This document shows positions 54,449 through 64,000 of a DNA stretch of 64,000 nt, in pieces. Under the pieces are notes generated by a model. It did no database searches. It saw only the letters and a list, made by a program, of their open reading frames with translations, and was not told the DNA's origin. The DNA comes from Podospora comata. Taxonomy: Eukaryota > Ascomycota > Sordariomycetes > Sordariales > Podosporaceae. Numbering within the stretch: the first letter of the stretch is position 1; each line of letters starts with the position of its first letter. The stretch covers positions 1,967,001 to 2,031,000 of the forward strand of contig CP071495.1 of the NCBI GenBank assembly GCA_017354895.1. The letters are read 5' to 3'. Made by a program: the position numbers and the translations under genes.

Positions 54449-55738
54449 TCAAGCGCTGAGTCCACCATCAAGGTTGAGAATGCAGTTATTAGCGTACTGG
54501 TTTTTGGCGAGGAAGGAGGCGGCATCGGCGACTTCGTCTGGGGTGCCGAAGCGTTGGAGGGGGATGAGGTTTTGTAATTTGTCGATGTTGGTCATATCTG
54601 GGGGATTTGCGAAAAGTCAGTGAATGTGGTGGGGCGGGGGAGTTTGTAGGAGTAGGATGCATGTGTGTGTTTTGTTTTTGTGTGTGATTTGCTATTTGGC
54701 CTGGCGAAGAAGGTGAGATGGAAAAGGGCAAGGCATGGGACATGGCTTGTGGAGTTTTGTAATCATAACAGCTGAGAAGACGTTGATCTTTCACAGAGGA
54801 ATACTGAACAAAAAATGAAAAGTAAGAGAGGGGAGAGAGAGGCTTACCTTTTGTCATTGGGGTGTGGATGTATCCTGGTACAATAGCATTGACTCTTACA
54901 CCCGACTGTCCGTACTCCATTGCTAGAGTATTTGTCAATCCCAAAACCCCGGCTTTGGTGGCGGCGTAGACTGCGCTGCCTGTGATTGCTTTTGTTGCCA
55001 GCAAGGAAGCGATGTTGATGATGACGCCCTGGGAGCCAGTTCTGTAGCTTCCTGGGTGGAGCTGGGGGGGTTCGGGGGTGATGGGGGTTGCTTCTTCGTC
55101 CTCCTCTTCTTCTGGGGTGAGTTTTTGACTTTGGGGGAGCTCGGCTTGTTCGGTGGTGATGTCAATTTCTTGGACTGGTTCAGATGATGATGGGTTTGAG
55201 GGAGAAGAGAGTTTGGACTCCCAGTGAGCGGCGGCGGCGGCTTTGGCTGAGCGGCGGGCCGCGGTTGTGTGGGCGATCATGGACTTGCCGATGTACTTGC
55301 AGCCGAGGATTGTGCCGAGGAGGTTGGTGGAGAGGAGCTCGTCGATTTCAAACTTGCCGGTGTGAAGGAGGAGTTTGGTTTGGGAGATGCCGGCTGAGTT
55401 GATGAGGATGTCGATTTTGGGCTGGATGGGGTGGGTTAGTGATGTGTGTGGGTGATATGGGGGGTTGGTTATGAGGGAGGGAACCATACGTGACGTTTTA
55501 GGAGGGTTTCCCAGTGTTCTTTGACTGTTATGTTCATGTGGTAGGGGACGTGGAGGGTGGGATTGTTGAAGCCTACGACGAGCCTGCGGTCGAACTTGGG
55601 CTTTACGCCGGCTTTGCGGGAGGCCATGATGACTTTGGCGCCTTCTTGGGCGAAGCGTTTGGCGATTGCGTGGCCTATGCCTGAGGAAGCACCTGTTACG
55701 AGGGCGATTTTGCCTTTGAGGGGGTATTGAACAGACAT
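54449..55738 (-). CDS. Short-chain dehydrogenase, FabG/Oar1-like, with acidic insert
   Basis: Three exons, 55738-55490, 55421-54848 and 54597-54449, give 323 aa, with introns of 68 nt and an unusually long 250 nt. The NAD(P) site is ALVTGASSGIGHAIAKRFA, followed by NSAGI, and the active site is Ser in INIASLL, then YAATK thirteen residues on. The end GYIHTPMTKDMTNIDKLQNL, IPLQRFGTPDEVADAASFL and LNLDGGL is typical of 3-oxoacyl-ACP reductases. It may act in mitochondrial fatty-acid synthesis as Oar1 does, though the N-terminus (MSVQYPLKGK) shows no strong presequence. An insert of about 60-70 residues rich in Ser, Pro and Glu (from about HWESKLSS to RTGSQG) interrupts the fold just before the catalytic strand. 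It could be translated or a retained intron. Confidence 0.87.
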
Positions 55739-56264
55739 TTTGGGGTTTGGGTTGTGAGTTGTGTGATGTTGAAGAGTGAGCGAGTTGAAGTGTGAATGAG
55801 ATATCCCACTGAGTGATGTAATTGGTGGTGTATATTTTACGGTATAGTACACTTAACGTGTAATACAGGGGTCGAAGTTACGCAAGCTTGTGATTTGGCA
55901 CAACACACGACTAACTGATCGCCTTGTATTGGTCTCACAGAGGGACGGACGAACTGCAAGATAAATTTAGGGCGGCTGCTGCCAAGGAGAGGCATCCAGG
56001 GGAGTTTGCAGACAGAGCTGCCTTTGCCTTCCAAGTTGTTGGATCTGGGACGGAGGAGGAACAAATCGGGTCTCCGCTGCGACGCAAACCCGAATTGCGA
56101 CTGGTTGGCTTTTTTGACTTTTACACGCTCCCGAGGTTTATCGCGATATTTTTTGAAGGGCTTGAGTGCTCTTCGACGTACGGACACACACATAACCAAC
56201 CCAAGGATCTGAGAGAACACGGCGAGCGACAACGAATTTATGACGACGGCAACGGACGGTTTCC
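55739..56264. other. Divergent promoter region, reductase/phosphatase
   Basis: About 520 bp. No element was recognised with confidence. Frames that cross it (55837-56232 minus, 55924-56373 plus) have no recognisable content. Confidence 0.4.
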
Positions 56265-58314
56265 ATGTGTAAACCTGCGAACGGCTCGGGCTCGGGCTCA
56301 GAGCTCCCAGTTGCCCCGCTACCTGTCAGTGGTGACGAGAAGGCGAAGGATGTGGTGGTGGATGCTGGATTGAAGAGCCTCGACCATTGTATGTCTCCCG
56401 AAGCGCGCGATTGTTTTCTTGTCGGGGGGGATATTTGGAGAACAGCATACTTCTTTGTTGAGACGCGACACAATGTACCTTGAGGGCTTGAAGATGGAAC
56501 AGGGCCGACGGTCAACCCCGCCTGTCTCTCCGCCATGCCTTCTACACTGCCGGTGGCACAGCACTACTCGCATTCGATAGTCACGGGAAACAAAATGCTA
56601 ACATGTAAATTGTGTAGATCGGCGAGCGCTTCCAAAATGGCGATATTCTTTGCGACAATGCCTCCTGCCGCTCGTGCGGTGGGAGACACCCTATCTCGCC
56701 GCTTTCCAGAATGCCATACGAACACCAGCTCTCGATAGCTACTTTGCGATCACGGCCAACCTTGGCACACATACATTCTTTATGATTGGGCTGCCGATCC
56801 TGTTCTGGTGCGGCTTCAGGGGCTTTGGAAAGGGGTATGGACTTTTGCTGCAACCAGGCAACAGGAAATCGCGGCTAATTGGGGGTATACAGACTCGTTC
56901 ATATCCTTGCTGAAGGCGTCTTCTTCACCGGCTTCCTCAAAGACATGTGCTCCCTCCCTCGTCCGCTCTCACCACCTCTCCAGCGCATCACCATGTCTGG
57001 CTCTGCTGCTCTCGAATACGGCTTCCCCTCCACCCACTCCGCCAACGCAGTCTCTGTTGCAGTCTACGCTATCCTCATGTTGCGAAGTGACCATAACATC
57101 TACTCGCCCACCACGACCATTGCCCTCGAAGCCCTTGCTTACTTTTACGCTCTCTCGATTGTTATCGGCCGTCTTTACTGCGGTATGCACGGGTTCATCG
57201 ACGTCATTATCGGGTCTATTATGGGAACGGCTATCTCTCTCGTTGAGTTCTACTACGCCCCGGCTGTGGAAGAGTGGATGTACTCTTCCAACTACGCCGC
57301 TCCCTTGATCGTGGCGTTGATCATTCTTGTGCTTGTGCGTGTTCACCCCGAGCCAGCAGACGACTGCCCATGCTTCGACGACAGCGTGGCTTTTGCCGGT
57401 GTGATGATCGGGTTGGAGTGCGGTATGTGGCGGTTTGCGAGGTACTCCCCTTATGCCACTATCTACAACGGGTCAGACGCTACGTTCTCCCTCGCTGCGA
57501 TGGGGTGGCCCTTGTCTATTGGTCGCGTCGTTTTTGGCGTTCTGATGATCTTCGCCTGGAGAGAGGCGATGAAGCCAGCTCTGTTGAAGTTCCTACCTCA
57601 TTTGTATAGATTGTTAGAACGTGTGGGCATGTCCCTGCCCAGAAGGTTCTTCGTGCCGGCGAGCGAGTACAAGGATGTGCCGCTGCATGTGAGGGATGAT
57701 AACCTGATTCCGAATGTATCTGATTTTCCCAAGGTGATGAGGAGCATCAGGGGCCCGGGTCGCGGTAGGAGCGTGAGTATCGGGCCGCAAAGTGCGGCGG
57801 ATGCGTATGAGACGTTGGCGTATCGCGAGCGGAGAAGGAGGGAGTCTTTGGAGGGTGACAATGGTGGGGTGAAGAGCAAGGGGAGCTTGACGTCTCTTAG
57901 GGAGAGTGCGGCGAAGCAGAGCGGAGTGGATGTTTTTGAGGATGGGGGGAAGAGTTCTGGGGTGCAGCAGCAGAATGGGAGGGTGGCGGAGTTTGAGAAG
58001 ATGATGGGGACGGGAACGGTCGTGGTTGCTAATGAGGAGGAGATGGTGCTTGGTGTGGAGGATGAGTTGGGGGAGAAGGAGGTTTTCTCGAGGCTGGTGA
58101 AGCCGAGAGTGAGGTATGATGTGGAGGTAGTGACCAAGCTGGTTGTTTACACGGGTATGTTTTCTTCTGCTTGTGGATGGCGAGGGGTTCTTGTTTTTGG
58201 TTTACTAACGCTTGTGCCACCCCAGGAATCGCTTGGTTGGCCGTGGATCTGATTCTCGTCACTTTTGAGATGATTGGGCTTGGTGCGGGGCACTTGGTGG
58301 CGGCGGCACCATGA
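56265..58314 (+). CDS. lcb3: Sphingoid-base-phosphate phosphatase, Lcb3 type
   Basis: Four exons, 56265-56388, 56618-56834, 56893-58154 and 58226-58314, give 563 aa. The first intron (229 nt, branch GCTAAC) is rather long; the others are 58 and 71 nt. Across the first join the sequence reads SLDHYRRALPKWRYSLRQ, typical of the family. The lipid-phosphatase triad is complete: Lys130 and Arg137-Pro138 (KDMCSLPRP), PSTHS at 159-163, and Arg207, His213 and Asp217 (GRLYCGMHGFID). About seven to eight membrane spans are seen, and a 250-residue cytosolic Ser/Glu/Lys segment lies before the last span (AWLAVDLILVTFEMIGL). It should dephosphorylate phytosphingosine- and dihydrosphingosine-1-phosphate in the ER, balancing ceramide synthesis. 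Confidence 0.92.
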
Positions 58315-60056
58315 TGAACTTTAGAGGTAAGAAGAGAAATTCTGGAATACGCCAACGCCTTTTAATGTGTGCAACTTCTCTTTGGCTATTGGCTTTGTAA
58401 TAGTTCTTGATACATAATGAATGAGGATTTAGATGATGAGCCTTGCGTTTCTTGTGTCTAGGTATCGAGCTGGTTCTCTGAAAGACCAATACATGGTCGA
58501 TTCCACGGGCTCCAGTCAGAGGCTGCCAGAGATCAACAAAGGTCAAGGCGGTCAGGGACGCCCCTCTCCCGACCAGTCGGTCAACACCCGCCGGCCGGTG
58601 ATGGAGAACCCCTGCGGCTCAACTGTGAATGGATGGATCAATCAGCGCTATGTTCTGGGTCCTCGGTGCCTGAATTTGATCTAATCTAATCTCCATGTAA
58701 CCCGATTTGCTGTCACCATCACTTACAGATCTGACTGGAGGAGCTTCCAGAAGCCAAGCTTCATGTTGTTTACATCCTGTCTTCGAACCTGCATCAAGTG
58801 CATCTCCTGCTTGACTTCTCTCCGCACATCGCACGATAACTGGCGCATCACCTTTGAGCACATACTATATACTTGACGGCATTTACACTACCAGGACTCC
58901 AAATGCTTCCAAATCCATACCCCACGAAACAATCTACGTCTGATCTGTACCTGAGCCAAGTGAGGCTGGGCTGCAGGTCATAGGGTGCTACTGCATGGCA
59001 CGGAGCACGAGGTTGTGGAGATGGCCATTTTTATTCATCCCTTCTAGCGTAGCTGGAATGGAGTTTTCTATTTTCCAACCTCACCACATCCACACACCTC
59101 CTTTGCCAACCTGGAAAGCTCCAGCTTCAAGCGCCGAAGCTCCGGCTTTCAGACCCGGCAGTGGCGAAGCTGGTTTTTGACAGATCTTGCACGTCGCCAT
59201 GACGTTGGCTAGAACAAAGAGTTTTTCCGCAGTTAAACCGGGGCTCCCAGCTGCATCTGTCCAATCACGTGCAGAGCTGAAGAACAATTCAAAGTCTTGG
59301 CCTACCAGATCGAGTCTAGCCTTGGTGCATGATTTTATGAAGCGGAGGTGTTCGGTGCTGTGTGGCGCTCTGCCTTTCTCAACCCAGGCAAACCCAAATC
59401 GCATTGGAACAGACACCCAACCTCCGCCCCGAGTCGCACAGAAAGTGAGAAAGCTGCCCATCAGCTATTGTCTTTTTTTGCGCGAAGTATCTGGAGGATC
59501 ATTGTCTGTCTGGACCCCCAAATTCACACGGCGTTCCACCCGACTGGTGTTCACTTACTTAGTCTTTGGAGAGTCGAGTGCCAAGTTTCAAGTTCAGTGA
59601 AGATACAGGGACGATTCCCCCAGCAGCTGCGCTCGGTCTCTTTCAGCCATCGCAACCGCTGCAAAGCCGCTGTAACCAACCAAGCACACGCTGTGCAGGG
59701 CGTGCTCAGCACCTTTCCCCTTCGGTTATCGCCCACTTTTTACCTTGATCCATCAGCCCAGATTCCGTCCAGATCGACCCATTCAGCAAGGCAACCTACA
59801 GTTTCCCCTTCCCCCAACCCCCTCGGAAATCCAACAAACCTCCCAAGATATCGATCCTGGCCCTGCATCTGCCATTCTTCGACCCGGCACTTGCTGGCGC
59901 CTAGGCGCTTCACCGCTGAGAGATCTCGCTGTGTAAAGCGACGACAAACCGACACACACCGGCCCACTCTTCATCGCATTCTCCGCAGCTCATCGTCATA
60001 TCGCAAGAGGGGGAAAACGCTGCAAAAATCAGACGCATGTAGCGTCTTCAGCCACA
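58315..60056. other. 1.7-kb intergenic upstream of JmjC gene
   Basis: No gene is recognised. The right part is C/T-rich and likely to be a long 5' leader. A 247-codon frame (59348-60091) runs across the start codon of the next gene in another frame and has a low-information composition; it is not called. Upstream ATGs in the leader could act as short upstream frames. Confidence 0.45.
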
Positions 60057-63000
60057 ATGTCCCTCGAAGCGATTGGCGCTCCGGCGTCTGAGCCTACGAT
60101 TTTCATGGATGTTAATCCGCCCGTCGTTGTCGTTGCCGTTGCCGACAGCTCAAAGCCCCTTGGTTTGAACTCGCCTCCCGACAGCAACAATGCCATGACT
60201 CTCGACGGTAGCGACTCGGAGCTCAGCGATATTGACGAGGTTGCCGACAAGCTTGACGGCAAACTTGAACTCAACGACGCGATCCAAGACGAAATCAAAC
60301 TGGAGACGGAGCCTGCTCCTGCTCCTGCAAACGAAACACAACAAAATGAACCGGAGGCACAACCAGGACCAGCGGTTGAGGATGCGGAAGATATTGGCGA
60401 GGTCCTTCCCGACCACTGGTCCGGTACTGTTCCGGTGTTTAAGCCAACAATGAAGCAATTCCAGGACTTCAAAGTCTTCGTACGCTCGCTCCTCCCTCGC
60501 CCGATCCAGCTCTGTGGCCCGTGACTAACAGTGAATTATTAGATGACCAAAGTCGACAAGTACGGCATGAAGTCTGGAATCATTAAAATCATTCCGCCCC
60601 AAGAATGGAAGGATTCGCTACCTCCATATGACGACATGGTGAAGCAGGTCAGGGTGCGCGAACCGATCAAGCAAGAGATCATGGGATCCAATGGCACGTA
60701 TAGACAGGTCAACATTCTTCACCAGCGATCCTACAATCTGCCGCAATGGAGACAGCTCTGCGAACAGAGCGAGCACCAACCTCCTGCGAGACGAGGCGAG
60801 CGCCGTGCCAATGCCGAAAAGAAGCCATCCACCCGATCACGCGCCGCTGCCAACTCTGGCGCCCCCAGGCCGGCTGCCGCTCCAGCCAAAAAGCGTGGCA
60901 GAGGAGGTAGAGCAACACGCGCTTCGGCCAGGACGGCGAAGAATGAGCCAGCCGAGGAGGAGGAGCGGCCAATGACACCTGTGTCTCCGGTGCCCGAGAA
61001 GGAAGAAGTCGTGGCCTCTGTCGAGCAGGACCCGGGTGTCAAAGAGGAGGAACAGTGTGACGAAGATGATGGCGCGCCAGCACCGCGTCGGATGGGTTTC
61101 TCCAGACAAGGGAAGCCCAAGATGCAATCCGTGTCTGCCCGACGGAAATACGTTCGCCGTGAAGGTTCTGCCATGATTGACGAGGCCGCGTTCAAGGACT
61201 GGGATTATCGGATGGACGTGTCCGACTTCACCCCGGAGCGCTGTGAGGAGTTGGAAAGGATATACTGGAAGACGCTCACATATGCCTCGCCACTGTACGG
61301 CGCTGACCTTCTCGGTACACTGTTCAGTGAGGATGTCAAGCTTTGGAACCTGAACAAGCTGCCGAATCTGTTGGATGTTCTGGGTACCAAGGTTCCCGGT
61401 GTCAACACTGCTTATCTCTATCTCGGCATGTGGAAGGCAACGTTTGCATGGCATTTGGAGGACGTGGATCTCTACAGCATCAACTACTTGCATTTCGGCG
61501 CCCCAAAACAATGGTACAGTATCTCTCAAGCCGACGCGCGACGATTCGAGGCGGCCATGAAGAATATTTGGCCAACGGAGGCCAAATCTTGTGACCAATT
61601 CCTCAGGCACAAGGGCTTCCTGATCTCGCCTGCTCATCTCAAGCAACACTACAACATTACCGTCAACAAGTGCGTTTCGTACCCTGGCGAGTTCGTGGTG
61701 ACGTATCCCTATGGTTATCATTCTGGCTATAACCTCGGTTACAATTGCGCTGAGGCCGTCAACTTTGCCCTGGACAGCTGGCTGCCAATGGGCAAGATTG
61801 CCAAAAGATGCCAGTGTGCTCAGGCACAGGACAGCGTATGGGTAGATGTTTACGAGATCGAGAGGAAGCTCCGTGGCGAGGAAACCGAGTATGAGGAGAC
61901 AGAAGATGAGGACGAGGATGAGGACGACGACGACGGTGATATCGAACTGAATGGCGGGCTTCCGAGTCCCCCTCACAGCCATGGTGTCCGGGTTAGAGCT
62001 CCGGGCAGAAAGCGTAAGAGGGGAGCAAGCGACAAAGATGGATCGGAGAGAAGAGCCAAGAAGGTTCGCGTGCGTGTCAAGCCCCATATCGAACCCCCGT
62101 GCTGCCTCTGTCCCAACGACATCCCCGGGGCCGAAATCATGTCGACGGACGATGGTCGCAAAGCGCATCGCATGTGCGCTCTCTACCTTCCCGAGACTTA
62201 TATCGAGGAAGTCGATGGACAAGAAATCATTGCCAATATTGGAGGTATCAACAAGGACCGTCTGGAGCTCAAGTGCTTGTATTGCCGTTCCAAGAAGGGC
62301 GCGTGCTTCCAGTGTTCTCAGAAGAAATGCCACAGGTCATATCACGCGACTTGCGCGGCAGCTGCGGGAGTGTTTGTGGAGGAGTCCGAAGTGCCGGTGT
62401 TTGGTGAGGATGGGACTGAGTACAAAGAACAGGCGTTCGAGTTCAGCTGCCGTTTCCACCGGACCAAGCGAGACAGAAAGGCTCAGGGCGGTGTCTTGGA
62501 GGATGACCCGAGAGTGCGGGAGGTGGCAGCTGTACTTAAGCAGAACGACATATGCCAGCTGCAGTACTTCCGAGGCGAGATCTTTGCTGGTGTGGTGGTG
62601 GAGAACCGTGCGGATGAAGAGATGCTTCTTCTTGATGTCATTCCGAATGGGTATGTCAGCCACAGTGTGAGGCTTGGGAGGACTAAACTAACATTTAGCA
62701 GCGATCGAGTTGAGGTTGAATGGAAGTGGCTGCTGCTGCCCGACCCCGCGGATTACCGTTTGCCCAAAGCTTCGGCCAATGCGCTCCCGATGCCGACGTG
62801 CAGAAAAGCGAAGCAGGAGATCAATGCCAAACGCGCCGTCGACGAGGTCCCACGAAAGAACGACGAGTTCGGCACTGGGCTTGTCTGGGCCGAATTCCAC
62901 ACCAGCGATCCCATCAGAAACCGCCAGCAGGTCAAGATTGACTTTGCCAAAGAAAACCAAGTCTGGCACTACCTGGGAAAGACGTCGACAGAAGCCAAGG

Positions 63001-64000
63001 CTCAGTACACCGAGAACATCGCCAGGCCTCAGCACAATCTCAAGAGCAACTTTTTGGACTCGATTCCCAAACCAGTTTCGGCGGTTCCCGTGTCTTTGCT
63101 ACCTCAGCAGGTCCGCAGCAGGACATTCACGGCGGCATACCCAGGCCAGGTTCCGTTTGCTGGCGGATTTTCAGCCATTTCACACCACGGAACACCGCTG
63201 GGACCATTGGCTCCTAAGCAACCAAAGCCCTACTTGTACAAACCTAAGAATTCTATCGAGCCACTGTCCCAGCCTGTGCAAATTATGCCGCACAAGTTTG
63301 CACTTAACCCAGCTCCGCCGGCGGCACCTTTCTTGCAGATGCAGCACCACCAGCTGCAGCAGCAGCATCAGTACATCCAGCCACACCAGATGCATTACCA
63401 GCAGCCCATCCAACCTGCGCCTGCCCCTGTGCAACGGCATCCAATGCCCCCTCCACCTCAACCTCAGCCTCAGCATACCTTCCAGCAGCAAGTCTTCCAG
63501 CTTCAGCCTGCCCCTCCTCCACCTGCTCAGCAGCAGCCGCAACCTCCTCCTAGGCTGCAAGTCAAGCACTACCAGCCGTCCCTGAAGGAATCCCGGAAGA
63601 AGAGTTCGTCGACATCCTATTCGTCGGAACGTTTCACGCCCGTCGGAGGTAGTAATGGATTCCCGCAGCTTCCTGGCTTGACCTGGCCCCCCGCTCACAT
63701 GAAATCAGGGCAATACAATCAGCCTCCTAGAGACTGGCCTCAATCTGCGGCAGACAGGCCGCCCATGACTTTGGCGATGAAGCCCAAGGGTCCTGGAGAG
63801 GGGCAGCCGCAGATTCATGCGTACCAAAAGTACGCGTTTTTCCAAGTTCATCACAACAGGTATGTCTTGCTTTGTGTTTCCGATTTTCATGATCTAGTCA
63901 CTAATATCTGCCACAGGGATCCAGTCAGATATCAGACTCCTTATGGGCCAGGAGGAGGCTTCGTCAACGGCTACGAGCGTAACCATCGCGCATTTTTGAT
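60057..64000 (+). CDS. KDM4-like JmjN/JmjC/ePHD histone demethylase, 3' end cut
   Basis: Exons are 60057-60479, 60543-62650, 62702 (or 62699)-63859 and 63917 to beyond the window. JmjN is split by the first intron: TVPVFKPTMKQFQDFKVF joins MTKVDKYGMKSGIIKIIPP. A basic Ala/Pro-rich linker follows. JmjC then has the Fe(II) ligands His445 and Glu447 (FAWHLEDVDLYSINYLHFG) and His534 (YGYHSGYNLGYN), the 2-oxoglutarate Lys462, and the KDM4 zinc set Cys491, His496, CQC at 564-566. An extended PHD pair lies at about 660-790 (CCLCPND, CLYCRSKKGACFQCS, CHRSYHATC, FSCRFH). Then comes a WKWLLLPD segment, possibly Tudor-like, and a Gln/Pro-rich tail. It should remove methyl groups from H3K9 or H3K36. The end lies past 64000. 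Confidence 0.93.

Noticed and set aside
59114-59150. Imperfect hairpin with GAAAGC and GCTTTC ends
   Set aside because: Three central mismatches split the stem into two 6-bp parts; it is weak enough to be chance.
59348-60091. 247-codon plus-strand frame upstream of the JmjC gene
   Set aside because: It runs over the JmjC start in another frame and has no domain-like pattern.
1-64000. CRISPR array, intact transposon, LTR retroelement, rRNA gene
   Set aside because: No regularly spaced repeat, no transposase or reverse-transcriptase-like frame, no paired long terminal repeats and no rRNA core sequence were found by reading.

Overview
The window looks like nuclear DNA of a filamentous ascomycete, most likely a sordariomycete of the Sordariales type. 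The reasons are: spliceosomal introns that are mostly 50-85 nt with GTRNGT donors, CTAAC/CTGAC branch sites and AG acceptors; a nuclear tRNA with a 21-nt intron; three HET-domain loci; and orthologues of familiar fungal nuclear genes. The order level is an inference from protein flavour and intron style; no species is claimed. Exon coordinates were worked out by hand from splice signals and reading frame.

Left half (about 1-36 kb), accessory in character. It has tRNA-Thr(AGT), a two-exon GNAT-like protein, a small secreted six-cysteine protein, intron-bearing tRNA-Ile(AAT), a cytosolic GH5 glycoside hydrolase, a decayed acetamidase-type amidase, a secreted M14 carboxypeptidase, and a decayed HET gene next to an intact HET gene with ankyrin-like C-terminal helices. 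The intact HET gene overlaps tail-to-tail, by 13 nt, an unrecognised 213-aa gene. Then come a Cys-rich single-pass membrane protein, an amino-acid permease, a 6.8-kb stretch with no convincing gene, a second intact HET gene, a broken secreted-protein gene with a perfect 17-bp hairpin, and a small NTF2/SnoaL-like protein. Spacing is loose.

Right half (about 37-64 kb), dense and conserved. It has a MINDY-type deubiquitinase with a CaaX end, a steroid 5-alpha-reductase-like membrane protein, Ski8 (mRNA surveillance and meiosis), mitochondrial ribosomal protein bL32m, a Cdc10-type septin, a two-OB-fold-like protein, DNA polymerase delta small subunit, queuosine salvage protein, SUMO-activating enzyme Uba2, an FabG/Oar1-like reductase with an acidic insert, a sphingoid-base-phosphate phosphatase, and a KDM4-like JmjN/JmjC/ePHD histone demethylase cut by the window end. 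Genes are in divergent or convergent pairs, one only 36 bp apart stop to stop.

How they fit together: the right half is core cell biology (ubiquitin and SUMO, replication, chromatin, lipid signalling, cytokinesis, translation) with no pathway cluster. The left half is typical non-self-recognition and secretome territory, with three broken genes. The most unusual items are the HET/orphan 3' overlap, the long gene-poor stretch, the hairpin in the broken secreted-protein gene, the ATG-only first coding exon of ski8, and a NAGNAG tandem acceptor in the demethylase. No CRISPR array, intact transposon, retroelement or rRNA gene was recognised.
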